Shown here in pieces: positions 11,730-22,677 of a DNA stretch of 64,000 bases. Within the stretch, counting starts at the first letter, position 1. Each line of letters opens with the position of its first letter. A model generated the notes under the pieces. That model had not been told where the DNA came from, ran no database searches, and was given only the letters and a program-made list of their open reading frames with translations. Source of the stretch: Themeda triandra (taxonomy: Eukaryota > Streptophyta > Magnoliopsida > Poales > Poaceae); contig JAENPR010001534.1 in the NCBI GenBank assembly GCA_018135685.1, positions 62,001 through 126,000 on the forward strand, written 5' to 3'. The translations under genes and the position numbers were made by a program.

Positions 11730-12250
11730 CTCCGGTCGCCAGCAGCAGCAGGCAGCGGCGGGTGCCCCTTGAGGTGGATGAGCCGGCAAGTGCGGAGGCG
11801 CAGAGGTGTGGGCGTGTGGGATTGAGCGGCCGGATATGGTAAAGAGGCCATGGGCTTTCAGATGTTTGGGCTACTGGGCTAGCCGAATGTTGGGCCAGGC
11901 CGTATGGTAAAGAGGCTGCATCTTGTAGTTTTTATTTGTTTCAGTCGTCTGTTTCTTCAGAGTTCACAGGCTAAGAGTTGAAGGATCTCATCAGTCATCC
12001 CCTGTCCATTGAATTGCATTGCTTTGCATTAACCCAGTAGAACAACTAAAGTATTTTACAGCATCCAATCCAGGTCCAGCGTTACAGCTCAAAAAACAGA
12101 AAAGAGAACTTTATCATCAGCTCACCAAGGAACACCAAGTTCAAACACAAGTAAACACGAGCAGTTTCAGCAGCAACTTTATCATCAGCTCACCATCCTC
12201 GGCGTGGTGGGAGTCAGACCGTCAAAGGGTCTCCATCTGAAGTAGCACTG
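11730..12250 (-). promoter_or_regulatory. Promoter/5' region of the SWC6-like pseudogene (repeat copy 1)
   Basis: Lies upstream of exon 1 on the minus strand. The 11,830-12,110 part recurs in diverged form at about 16,780-16,866 plus 18,195-18,360, where an insertion splits it. The segment nearest exon 1 recurs at 16,575-16,800 and 58,516-58,790. No TATA box was assigned. Confidence 0.4.
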
Positions 12251-12930
12251 TAGCAGCCATGTTCAGCCGAACACCATTGTTCAGCAGGCTTGACTGATTT
12301 CGCTCTTCATCTGCTCCATGTCCACAGTTGGTCAGCCACCGGCTAGCCCTTTGTGATTTCCTGCGTCCCACTCTTCTTCACGTGCTAACCGCTGGCAAAC
12401 AGATACCAATACAAACATAGCAATGAAACTGAAAAAACAAGCGACGGTACAGTGGCAGGGGCTTCCGGTCCAATTTGTCAGGTTCAGAATGGCCCAGCCA
12501 ATGTCTCTCCAACAATCACATTCCTTCTTCACTTGTTTTGTTAAGATGGAGCAACAACAGTATTTTCACGTGCCCACTTGTAAAATCCTGAAGCAAAATA
12601 GATAAAGCGTTAGAAAGTTGTAAGCTTGCGACTAGATAAGGAACCATCCAATATTCAGGCATTGCATTTCTTCACGAAAATGGGGGTACAACGACATCAC
12701 TCAGAGTACAAGGAATTATAAATAAAAGGTCACCATAATAATACAACACCACCCTTTTTAGTACACTGATGAGGAGCAAGACAGCAAGAGAGTCAGAGTA
12801 GGTTGCACACGTCAACAACCGGCTTGTAAACAAAAAGAGAGTACTATACAATCAGTACTAGTAATATAAAAACAAAAAAGGGTGGGAAATCAGAATAGTA
12901 CTAGTAGACTGCATGATATATAAGGGTGGG
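12251..12930. other. Gene-free interval
   Basis: No coding signal on either strand. About 12,763-12,930 is paralogous to 13,293-13,440 (shared GATGAGGAGCA, CTTG(T/C)AAACAAAAA and similar pieces), i.e. duplicated 3' flank of a DUF594 gene. Confidence 0.35.
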
Positions 12931-12932
12931 TG

Positions 12933-13040
12933 TCAAACCACATCATCTGCAACTTCGCAAATCTCAGGAGTGGATGCAGTGCCATACTGGTTCCCTCCCT
13001 GGCTTGGAAGGTGCTCCCTCTGCAGTCCATACTCCATACT
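12933..13040 (-). pseudogene. Fragment of DUF594 gene 3' end (second copy)
   Basis: The minus-strand reading ends ..LQREHLPSQGG..GTASTPEICEVADDVV*. It parallels the tail of the neighbouring DUF4220/DUF594 frame (LQMELLPSCPG..GTSPPPTSE... and ..STSEIYTAEDNMV*). The downstream flank is also shared. It is a short remnant of a tandem duplicate; nothing upstream of it is recognisable. Confidence 0.5.
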
Positions 13041-13446
13041 GCTAGTAGCACGTAAATGGTGCAGCTCTGCGTGCAAACTTTGACACCAATAGACACTACT
13101 TTGACATGCCCACACTTACACAGTGGATGGGCGAAGCAAAACAGTACTAGAAATGGGAAGTTCAAAGTCGGAAACTGTTGAGGAACCATTATCAAATTTC
13201 AAGCATTATTACAGTGCTTCCAGAAACAACATGTCAACATGCTAACACACAGTGGAAGGGAATACAAACAACATAACATAGTTTCCTTTTTGTTACACAT
13301 ATGAGGAGCACGACCAAGATCACTAGAGAGTATGTAAGAGTAGCACGTCCACAAGAGACTTGCAAACAAAAATACAAACACTACTAGAAGTAGTAACTAC
13401 GAAAAGGAACGGAAATCACCTCAGAATATCATAGATGAGGTGGTCA

Positions 13447-15870
13447 TCAAACCATGTTGTCTTCAGCCGTGTAAATCTCGGAAGTCGATGGAGTGGTGCT
13501 GGCGCCAGCATGGGTGTGCACCTCGGAAGCTGGTGAAGCGCCTACGCCAGTGGTGGAGACCTCCGAAGTTGGTGGCGGAGAGGTGCCATTGTGAAATTTC
13601 CCTGGGCAGCTTGGGAGCAACTCCATCTGCAGCCTCTCAGAGAAGGTCTCCATCCCCATGTAAAACAGCAGGAGCCAGACATAGGAGAGGAACTCGCCGC
13701 CTTTGCCCAAAGCCTTGGCGTGTAGGTATCATCTGCATCTACTGGCGGAGAAGCAGAGCATCTGCACCCAAACATCCTGGATCTCTTGCCACCTCTCCAT
13801 CTCATCCATTTCCAACAACCTTTCTGCAAGGGCCCAGGCTTGGTGGATGAAACTTTCGTCTCTGTTGGAGCCTTCCATTGATGATCCCTCTTGAGAAGAT
13901 ATCTCTGACTTTTCTTGTGTAACTGTAATTACAGTGTCCCTGACAATCGCTTCATTTGATGATTCCTCTCGGGAAGCCCTTTTCTCTGACTCTTGTTGCA
14001 TGACTCTAATTAGTCTGTCCATAACAGTCGCTTCCTCTTTTATTAATTTGACTCGTCCACATGACGGCCACCAACTCCGGCATACAGGATTCCACTCCCA
14101 GTCCCTGAGGATATCCTTGAGCTCGCCATAGGTGGTTTTAAAGATGTTCCTCCTGGTGCCAGGCAGCAGCATCTCGGGATTAACAAACAAGAGGTACACC
14201 ATGTAGTTGGACATCTGCCTGCATTGTACAGCTTTACACTCAACGGATTCTTGGTTGCAATGAGGTCTACTGGTTGGGGGCGCAGCGAAGGCACATCTGT
14301 GGTCTGGAAACGAGGTGGAGAAGAAGCAGAAATCCGTGGCAAGGTGCCAGAGGAGAACACACTCATCAAATGCCCTGTTCATGTTCAAGCCCCAGTGGCT
14401 GCTGTGGTTGTTGAAGCTGCGGTAGGTAGCAGCATCTTGTATCTTTTGCATCCACCCGTCTTTCAGATATCGAAGAACCAAGTGTGTAATTCTGGCAGAC
14501 GAGAAGCATGGCTCCATTCACCAGAGTTGGTCGAGGAAGTCCTTGCATTGAAGCAAGCTTAGGATCCCCATTTTCTTGCTGTGCTTCTTGTTGCGGAGAA
14601 AGTATCCCACAAGACTATACTGAGCGACCGTCTCTGGCCACACTCCCCAGTCTGACGACGGGGCATGGTATGATCCATCATGCCGTGGAACATCCGTGTT
14701 AGTCGCCGCCACCACGGCAACATTGAAGAAGGAATAAAATTCTAGCACAGCAGTACAACATAATATGGCATATGTAATCTTGACATCAACACCATTATAG
14801 GATTCTCTGTGACTCTGGTGGAAAAGAGCGATGGGTGCCCACGGTAGCGCCCATCGTGAGAGCTGCAAAAATGTACGGCAAAATTCGCCCACCTTTCCTG
14901 TTTCGTAGCCCACGTAGTTGTTACTGGTTTCTTCAGGAACGGACGTTTTCAATTTGGTATAAAGAAGTAAAAATGCACTAGCGAGCCCTGCTTGCACGGA
15001 GGCATATTTTCCCTCTTCCCTAATCCCCCAAAATTTCTTAAAGATACTTATTCGATGAGGGTACGGAGATGAAAGGTCTATGAATAGCTTAGAGGCCTCA
15101 CCACGGCCTTCAACTAGTCTTCTTTGTCTTCTTTGTGAACGAGGCGTATGCTCACCAGGGTCTTCCTCCTCAACAACTTGATGATGATCCTCTCGCTCTT
15201 GTCCGACGACAATACCCCTTGCATCCTTCACGTAACCATCGAGTTGATTATATATACTGTCATCATTTATTTGCTTTGCTTCTGCAGCTGAGCTGACGAG
15301 GTTATATATGCTTGCCCTCTTAAAAGCCCATGCCTTGACAAAGCATTTGACAACCCCAATGATGAACAGAAGGATCGCTGCCTGCAACAGCTTCTTGTCG
15401 CCGCCCGGTGACCAGGACTTGCAGAAGACGTAGACGGCCACGGTGACCTGAGACACCACAGTGAGCAGGTGCCGGCTCCACAGCTTGTTGTCCTCGATGT
15501 AGTAGGCGGTGACGCCGTCTTGTCCGCCAAGGTGAATTAGAAGGACGGGCGCCCAGACCACCTCCAGCAACGTGTTGCTGCTGCTGCTGCCTCCGCCTAC
15601 ACTGCCATCACCTTGGTCCTTATGGCGGTTGAAGAGCGTGGCGAGGCCATATATAGCCATAGCATCACCGGCATGGTATGCCAGCCACATTGTGAACCTG
15701 AGCCGACCAGGAATGGCCCGCCTACGGATATCAGGAAAGTAAAGGAAGAAGAATTGGATGGCCATGCTGGTGAGGACGAGGACACGCAGCTGCGACTCCT
15801 CCCACCAGTGCACAGCACCTGTGAGACCCCCCACCCATTCTCTCTCGAAAACACGCACACAGGACACCAA
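13447..15870 (-). pseudogene. DUF4220-DUF594 membrane protein, two in-frame TGA codons
   Basis: One continuous 808-codon frame on the minus strand interrupted only by TGA at 14,520-14,518 and TGA at 13,731-13,729. The N-terminal ~400 residues match the DUF4220 domain: hydrophobic segment near 32-50, FTMWLAYHAGDAMAIYGLA, LLEVVWAPVLLIHLGGQD, ITAYYIEDN-like TAYYIEDNKLW, then an acidic/basic linker near 215-260. After the first TGA the DUF594 signature appears (QMSNYMVYLLFVNPEMLLPG), followed by GELKDIL. After the second TGA comes the usual end (YLHAKALGKGGEFLSYVWLLLFYMGMETF). These are multi-pass plant membrane proteins of unknown function, often in arrays in grasses. The first TGA replaces what is likely Trp, the second probably Gly. 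The lack of any frameshift suggests recent inactivation, an assembly error, or two truncated products. Confidence 0.85.
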
Positions 15871-16487
15871 GCAAGTGAGAAACCCAGAATGGAGGTAGGT
15901 GATGAGTTGGTGATTAACTCTTAGGATATATTTTCATAATGCACTTATTTTGTGTCATAGATAATATTAACTCTTATAAAGTTGATCGAAGTTAAGATAA
16001 CTCAAAAAAATGATTTAATTTGGACCAAGACAATATATCAAGCGTGGCTGACATTGCCATAAAGGTACTAAGTCATGACATCTACTCCCACCCTTAAAGT
16101 GGCATAAGGTTGGCTAAATCATTCCTTTTTCTTGAGGACCAACCACGTTATGGATCCGACCCACCGAGCAATTGTAAACCTATGCAATGAGGCGAAGATT
16201 GGGAGAAGGAATTTGATGGCCAGGTTGACGTCAATGTGCCGCGTCTTTTTCTAGTTTTTAATATTCATCCTATGTTAGGCGCTCAAAGTGGGAGTAGGTT
16301 GGCTAAATCATACTCCTACTACTTTTTATTGACTGACTTCCTCAAACTTCTGTGGTCTTCTCCTAAAGTATATTGTATTACTCCTAGTCCTATCTCTCTA
16401 TGTGGAGAGAATACACAATGACTACTTGGAAGGAACGGGGAAGCCGCAGGAGTAGGAGCACCTAGGTTTGGTGAAGCTAGTGGTCAC
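15871..16487. other. Gene-free interval upstream of the DUF594 frame
   Basis: Holds the likely promoter of the DUF4220/DUF594 frame. The stretch 16,250-16,390 (TTAGGCGCTCAAAGTGGGAGTAGGTT..CTTCTCCTAAA) recurs diverged at about 18,825-18,930, showing a local duplication. No gene seen. Confidence 0.3.
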
Positions 16488-16574
16488 CTGGGCGCCGTTG
16501 TCAGAGCTGGAGAGCGCCGATGCCACGTGTGCTGGTCCGGCGGAACAACCCGATGTTCTCCTCCTCCCGTCCAT
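16488..16574 (-). pseudogene. SWC6-like exon 1, copy 2
   Basis: Minus-strand ATG at 16,574 and GT donor at 16,487-16,486, as in the 11.7-kb copy. The end (ASALSSSDNGAQ just before the donor) matches the family in one frame while the start (MDGRRR) is in another, so the exon is frameshifted, and ~20 bases are missing in the middle. Exons 2-4 are not found downstream. Its promoter side is repeated too, so this is a promoter-plus-first-exon fragment. Confidence 0.65.
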
Positions 16575-16865
16575 CTTCGGTCGCCAGCAGCCGCAGCGGC
16601 GGCGACCCGTGTAGTGGATAAGCTGCACAGCCGTGGGCGCGTGGGATTAAACGGTGGGCGGCGGCAGTGACTGGTGAGCTGTGGCGGTGGGCTGCAGGCG
16701 GCGGGCAGTGGGCGGCGAGTGATGATTGCTACTGGGTTGCAAATTCCGGCGTCGGCTCTTCTTCCTTGTATTCCCCATGGGCTTTAAGATGTTTGGGCTA
16801 GTGGGCTACCCTAATGTTGGGCCAGGTTGTCTGGTTAGGAGGCTGCCTTCGTAGTTTCTGTACTT

Positions 16866-18190
16866 CGTATGTTCTACCGCTCGAACATGATGATGGGCCG
16901 ACGACGCACCTCCGGCCCACGACGCAAACGCGCACACGCGAACGGGGGCGGATGTATCGAGGCATCGAGGGGAGGCTTATCCGCTCGCTCACACTCTCGC
17001 CCTCCCATTCTCTCTCACTCGACCGCCGACGCGCCGCCCTCCTCGCTCACCCCCGCGCTCCGCCATGTAGCTCGCGCGGCCGGTTCTCGGTGAGCTGCAT
17101 CGCGCGCCCCTCCTGCGCGCCCTCCATGGCGAGGGGCAAGGGCGGCCCTCGGCTCCGCGCATGGCCGGGTGACTCCCTCCTCTCCGGCCTCCCCCGCCTC
17201 ATGCCGCCCTTCCCCCGACCCCCTCCATCACCACCTTCCGGAGACCTCGACGGCCTGGGGAGCTGCCGGCCAGGCGGATCCGCGCCCCTGCGGGCTGGAT
17301 CTGGCGGTTGGCGCCGCCCAGCTTGGGCCCCTCCCCCGCGCGTCCTTGGGGATGGCCATGGCGGCAGCGCCATGTCCGCGGCTGGAACGGCCGTGTCCGG
17401 CCGGATCCGGGCCTTCTGGCCCCAGATCTGGCGCCGGCCAGCCCTACCCCCGTCCAGTAGGTCTCGTCCTCCCCTTCGCCATCTTTCCTTCGCTCCCCTC
17501 TCCCCCTCCCCCCCGGTGTTTCAACGAGATGATTTTGCCATGGTTCACCGTTGCCACCATATTGTTTGCAGGTGCTCTCTCGATGTTGCAGCGGGGAATC
17601 TCTTGATGTTTCTTTTCGCAGTTTGTCTTGTGTTGCGGCGTTGTTTCAAACCCTTTCTCCCTAGTGTTTCAATTTTATGTTCTTCTTTGTTTCTTTTTTC
17701 CTTAGCTTTTGTTTCAAATGTTTTGTTTCAAACTTGATGTTTTCTTTGTGTTTCATTTTGTATTTTTTTATTTGCTTCAGTTGTTTTTTTCATTTGTTTC
17801 TCTAATTGTTTCTTTTTCCGCAACATATGTTCCAGTTTTTCCCTTCTTTTTCGTTTCTGTTTTTTTGTTCTCTGTTTTGTTTTGCCGCTTGTTTCAATTC
17901 GCAAAATTTTTTTGTTTCAACTTGCATTCATCTCCTGTTTTGATTTTTTTTTTCTAATTTCCGTTTCATTTTTTTGTGTTTTCGGAGGCACGACGGCCAC
18001 TTCGGGGTAGCAGCGGCGGCGGACCTGCCCACGGGAGGAGCAGGGGGCGCGCGAGGGGTGTCCCGTCGGCGGGGGGTCGCGCCTCGCGCACGCGGGGCGG
18101 GGTGTGTGTGCGCGTTTGCGGGGAAGGGAGATGGGCCGGGCCCTGCTCGCCGAACGACCGTTCTATGGTAGAACGTTCGATCGGCAGCAG
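16866..18190. mobile_element. 1.3-kb insertion with imperfect inverted ends (MULE-like candidate)
   Basis: Comparison with the paralogous segment at 11,900-11,990 shows extra DNA between ..TAGTTTCTG and CTTTCTGTTTCTTC... The ends share inverted pieces: GTTCTACC, GGCCCA and CGCAAACGCGCACAC at the left reappear as complements at 18,110-18,180. Inside, 16,900-17,520 is GC-rich with CpG, and 17,560-17,970 is T-rich with repeated GTTTC. No transposase is visible and the target duplication is unclear, so class assignment is tentative. The GC-driven open frames look non-genic. Confidence 0.4.
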
Positions 18191-19050
18191 GACCCTTTCT
18201 GTTTCTTCAAAGTTCAGAGGGGACAACATAGTTGGAGGATCTCATCAGTCTGTCAATTGAAATGCATTGCACTGCATTAACCGAGTATAGGACGATTAAT
18301 TAAAGTAGTTTACAGAATCCTGGTCCTGCGTTACAGCTAAAAAGAAAACAGAAAATAAAAGAAACATCACTTATTGTTTTGGGACTAATTTTGGTGGGTA
18401 AGTCTTGGACTCGTACAGGTTATCTGTAACTTGGTGAGATGGCTGTGGCACCTCTTTAAACTTTGTTGCCCCAGCTTTATCCTTTCCTCGCATGCACCGA
18501 TGCGCACCAAAAAAAAAAATGCAGCAGTTTGCGACGCAACGGAAGTATGATTAATTTGCTTGGACGTAGGGCGAGCGGAGGGTCTGGGGCGTTCTCGATT
18601 CGCTGCACTGGAGAAGGATCGTTTTTTTTTTTTTTTTTTTTTTTCATGCGCTGGGTGTGGATGGGCTGCAGCTTGCAGGTGTGGGAGTCATCATGGAGGA
18701 CGTCGGGGAGGGTTGAGAAAGGCTTGAACGGACAGGATTTGAGAATTTTGGATGAATAGTTGATTGCGAGGGGAAAAGGAGGCTATGAATAGTACAGGTT
18801 CACCACACTTATAGTTCTTTATAGATTCATCATATATTAGGCGCTTAAACTGGCAGTAGGTTTGCTAAACCTTACTTCTTCTTGACCCACTTACTCAGAC
18901 TTCCGTCATCTTCTCCTAAACAGCTAGCATACTATATATACTATGTAGACAATCGGAACCAATTAATGGTACCTACTCCTAGTACACAGACACAAATGAT
19001 TATTTATTAGAGCACCCCTAACATTAACAGCTAGTTACTAGCTCTAAGAC
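18191..19050. other. Gene-free interval with paralogous promoter flank
   Basis: 18,195-18,360 continues the duplicated SWC6 upstream region. A poly-T run occupies ~18,619-18,644. The stretch 18,955-19,012 (AATTAATGGTACCTACTCCTAG..ACACAAATGA) resembles 57,355-57,397. No coding region. Confidence 0.35.
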
Positions 19051-19467
19051 GGGAAAATATGTAGTGAAAACTCAAAGGTAGGTGGAAACATGGAAACCAA
19101 TTTAAAAACACATATTTCGATCTTTCGAAAAAATCTGAAATTTAGCACATCCACAGTGCGTACAAGTATGTACTCACATGCAAAAGTTGGGATGCAAACT
19201 CAAACTAGAAAATTTTATATGAAAAAGACAAATTTCAGGTGCACGTGCACTAGAGGACAAAATTTGTCCTGTAGTGCACATGGATCTAAAATTTATCATT
19301 TTTGTATGATTTGTTCAAAAACGAGTTTACGTGTGAGTACATACTTACACACTATGGATGTGCCAAATTTCAGATTTTTTTTGAAAGACCAAAATATGTG
19401 TTTTTAAATTGGTTTCCATGTTTTCACCTACCTTTGAGTTTCCACTACATATTTTTTCCTCTAAGAC
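19042..19467. mobile_element. Hairpin MITE, 408 bp, 9-bp TSD CTCTAAGAC
   Basis: The 9-mer CTCTAAGAC lies at 19,042-19,050 and again at 19,459-19,467. Between them the element (19,051-19,458) has arms of roughly 120 bp that are near-perfect inverted repeats (left GGGAAAATATGTAGTGAAAA, right complement GGAAAAAATATGTAGTGGAA), with a ~150-bp centre. A 9-bp duplication with long TIRs indicates a Mutator-superfamily non-autonomous element. It has no coding function. Confidence 0.85.
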
Positions 19468-19744
19468 AACCTCTCCAATAGTGTTAAGTTTTAGCAATGG
19501 CTTATAGTGATTAGGTCTACTAGCAACCTCCTCGTAAAAAAAAGGGTTCACAAACAACCTCACATGATCCTGTAATGCCAGTATAAGTTGTTGATTAAGA
19601 GTTAGTTTTCCTATCTCTTCTATTAAAATATGGAATAAAATATTTAAAATTTGCTATCCATCCACCTATTAGTAGATAGATCCAAATAGCCCCACTTAAA
19701 ATTCGCAGCTATAAAGCTATTAGCTAGCTATTTTTAGTGCTAAT

Positions 19745-20620
19745 GGATCTGTTGACACCCAAAATTGTTCAGTGAGTATAATAGAGATTATCACCATATT
19801 TCTGTCATCAAGAAGACCAGAGAGCATCCTCAAATCATCACATTTGGTGCTTGGGCGAAGAATAGGACATTTTGGCTGCTGAACCAGCCAGAGTCGGCTA
19901 GGTCGGCTCCCTAAGTCGGCTAAACCGACTTGATAAAATTCCTCAAATGCAAGAATGGACTCCACCATCACATTCCTATCGTCGAGTTGATTGAAAAACA
20001 TATATGGTTCGCCCTATTTGGAGTCCGGATGAATTAATTATGAATTTTGAAAGATTTCACCCGGAATTCCTACCCCCTCAACCCAACCCCCCGGCACGAG
20101 AAAACCGGCTAAGCCGGTTTGGGGCTGTTTTCCGAACCGATTTGATCCGAAATCGTGTTTTGGTAAGTTTTAAACGTAGGGAACTTGGAGATTATGATCG
20201 GAGTTGTTTTCTATTGGGATAAGACCAACCCCCTCTATATAAACGAGAGGATCATGGCCGATTAATCCCATCTATCAATCGTTGAACACAAATACCAAAA
20301 ACCTCTCTTTTACCCTAATGCTCTCCTCAACCCCTCTACCTGTTGTCCGGTGCTTCTCTCCACGAGATTCATTGGTACCCTAGGCGGCCTTGCTGGTCCT
20401 AGAAGATTCTCCACGTGCTTCCTCCTGACGGATCCTTCCGGAGGAGGTTCGGGAGCCTTATCAGCCATCAACGAGCTCTACATCGGCCCTATCAGTCTCT
20501 AAATCGGTTTGTCCGGTTACACTGCGTTGTTGCTGCGTTGCAGGTTGATCAAGCAATCTCATTGGACGTCCAAAGCCCGCAGAAATGTTGTCACAGACAT
20601 GATTCGTCGTCAATAGGATC
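19745..20620 (+). mobile_element. Solo LTR, 866 bp, TSD GGATC
   Basis: TGTTGACACC begins at 19,750 and the mirror end GTCAATA finishes at 20,615. GGATC flanks both sides (19,745-19,749 and 20,616-20,620). There is no internal retroelement sequence, so this is the product of LTR-LTR recombination. A TATA box (TCTATATAAACGAGA, about 20,234-20,248) supports the plus orientation. The final CA has decayed to TA. The start resembles Ty3/gypsy LTRs of grasses, but the lineage is not determined. Confidence 0.8.
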
Positions 20621-21450
20621 CAAACATGGACTTAGTCCACACCAGAAGAAGTGGCAACGATAATATCAGCCACTCTGCTAGATTTGTGCAAGCATTAGAG
20701 TGCACCGTTGAGAAAATGGTTTTGTATCACTGACCTTGTTTGGATTGTAGTGTTTATACAAGAATGTCAAAGGAAAATTCTTCCCATGTTTCGCTTGCGT
20801 TACTCACCGTTTGGAACACATGAATGCTCCTACGTACCCTTTCCGAAGGAAAGGATCTTTTCTGCTCCTCAAAACGCAGGAAATAAAATATGCAGTCCGA
20901 GCTATCGAGGCAAAATGGGAGACGCGGAGAAACTCTTGGGTGATTAAAATCCGATTAGAGATGATAGTGAACCAGAGTATCCAAGCGCTTTGGTGCCGTC
21001 ATCACGAGCGTACCATTGCTTGCTGCTGTCGGGTCCGTCTCCCAATTGGTGCCGTCGCCACCGAATAGGGAGCCAAGCAAGGATGACACAAAGTCCCTGT
21101 AGCAATCTAGCTGACGTTTCTCAATTTGTTTATGAAAGTCTGAACTACAGTCTTTATCTTCTCTTTGATCTTGCTACTCCTTATATGTACCAGCTGGCCC
21201 AATCTCATCGGTATCAGGAGTCAGGACCATAAGTTCCAGCGCATATTGCATCCTGCTACAACCATGCTGTGTCACAGCATCACTGCCGGTACGATATAGA
21301 TCGTCGGGCGCCGCTGCGACCTATTAGAAGTTGATGAATCTCGAATCGCCGGAGTACACGAATTTGTTGTTTACGGGAAATGTCGATGAGTGGGTCGATT
21401 GGAGCGAGCAAGAAGAAATCCTCCACACATTGAAAAACTATTGTACCCTT
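20621..21450. other. Gene-free interval before the CACTA element
   Basis: No recognisable gene. 20,695-20,735 repeats the GTTGAGAAAATGGTTTT segment seen near 6,890. The short frames have no recognisable domain. Confidence 0.3.
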
Positions 21451-21680
21451 CACTACCGGAAACGGCGGTGTTCCCGATGGCCAGACATTTCGCCGACGGC
21501 CTCGGTGTCAGCCGTCGGCAAAGAAGGACCTTTGCCGACGGCCGGGCTGTCGGCAAAGGCCAGCCGTCGACAAGTTGGTCTCTTTGCCGACTGCCGGGCC
21601 GTCGGCAAAGAAAAGCCGTCGGCAAAGTTCCTTGGCCTGGCCATCGGCAAAGGACGGCCGACGGCAAAGGGGCCCAGGGC
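21451..21680. repeat. CACTA left subterminal repeat array
   Basis: About ten copies in both orientations of the TTTGCCGACGGC motif, some with one-base changes. These are the presumed binding sites for the element's DNA-binding protein, by analogy with En/Spm. Confidence 0.85.
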
Positions 21681-21683
21681 AAA

Positions 21684-21825
21684 CGGCTTACGTTGTGCAC
21701 TGCCCTGACAATTCTGTCATGTGTCAACGTAGGCCCACGTCTCAGGACAATTAAAAAAAAATTTCTTTTTGAGCACCATGCATCTTTCGACAAGATCAAC
21801 AGTTCCTTGACATAGCAGTGGTTGG
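21684..21825 (+). repeat. Flanking direct repeat, left copy
   Basis: About 142 bp running from CGGCTTACGTTGTGC to TTGACATAGCAGTGGT. It matches 29,900-30,049 with a few substitutions and small indels. The two copies bound the Tat retroelement block. Confidence 0.85.
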
Positions 21826-22050
21826 ACACAGACTGCTCGGGAAACCTACTCGGATGAATGTGGTCGACACTACGCGTGGTCAGCACTGTATGTGGTCGAC
21901 ACTACTATGCGTGGTCGGCACTACTATGCGTGGTTGGTACTACGTGCTCGGCACATCATCACCAGCGCTCAACGTGGTATGCATCTACACTGCTCATCAC
22001 AGGTCAAGACGATGGACTTTCCTTAAGGTACATGGTGCTCGGGGACTAGC
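21826..22050 (+). other. Tat-element 3' internal region and polypurine tract (inferred), upstream of the LTR
   Basis: Contains ~21-bp tandem units (ACTACTATGCGTGGTCGGC type) at 21,890-21,955 and ends GCTCGGGGACTAGC directly before the LTR start. The G-rich end looks like a polypurine tract that would normally precede a 3' LTR. Confidence 0.5.
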
Positions 22051-22608
22051 TGTGGGGGGTATAAATCCGGTATACCACCATGGACAGTTCCAGGGCTGCT
22101 CGGCAAGACGGCCCAGACCAGACAAAGACCCGGCCCATTACCGTCCAGGCTGGTGGGCCGGACGTCAAGACGATGACGTGGTCCGCAACCGACCAGGAGG
22201 TGGATCGCGCACAAGGATGCTTGTTCCGCAAGTATACTTAGTCGGTTAGGTCAGATAGAGTCCTCCTAGGGCATGACTTGATGTAACCGACCACCTCACG
22301 TGTACCCTTGGCTGCTCGGCTATATAAAGCGGCCAAGGACCCCCCCCCCTAGAAGGCAGGCTATTCTCTGGCATCCTAACCTAGAGAGCTTAGCGCTTCA
22401 TTGTAACCCGACACTTGATCATACAGCATAACACGAGAAGCAGGACGTAGGGTATTACGCTTCCGAGCGGCCTGAACCTGGGTAAACCTGGTTGTCCTTG
22501 GTTTGTCTTGTTTCTCGAACGTCTAGATCATAGATCGTAACACGCCCTTGCCGAAACTCACCGCCGTGGGATACCCCGTGGTGGACTGCCGGTTATCCGT
22601 AATCGACA
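22051..22608 (+). repeat. LTR of Tat-type Ty3 element (558 bp)
   Basis: Starts TGTGGGGGGTATAAATCC at 22,051 and ends CGACA at 22,608, one base before a TGGCGCGCCAGG primer site. A TATA box TATATAAAG lies at 22,321-22,329. Only one LTR copy is present in the whole block to 29.9 kb. Confidence 0.75.
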
Positions 22609-22632
22609 GTGGCGCGCCAGGTAGGGGGTGGA
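22609..22632 (+). other. Primer-binding site of the Tat element
   Basis: TGGCGCGCCAGGTAGGGGG follows the LTR end by one base; this form is characteristic of Tat-clade elements in grasses. Confidence 0.65.
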
Positions 22633-22677
22633 GTTTTCGATCTCAAGGCGATCCAGATGGTTTCTTTCCCCGCTTCC

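Noticed and set aside
13729..14520. TGA codons as selenocysteine or programmed readthrough
   Set aside because: Flowering plants lack selenocysteine insertion, and the positions correspond to ordinary residues in the family; plain nonsense mutations are simpler.
16814..17737. 307-codon plus-strand open frame, Pro/Arg-rich
   Set aside because: Crosses from duplicated SWC6 flank into the GC-rich insertion and on into the T-rich part; no conserved motif and no family resemblance.
21331..21886. Several overlapping 100-170 codon frames at the CACTA left end
   Set aside because: Produced by the palindromic GCCGTCGGCAAAG repeats, which are open in many frames on both strands.
22609..22677. Extension of the Tat gag start into the primer-binding site
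   Set aside because: The frame is open there, but it has no ATG upstream of 22,678 in a sensible place and overlaps the PBS.
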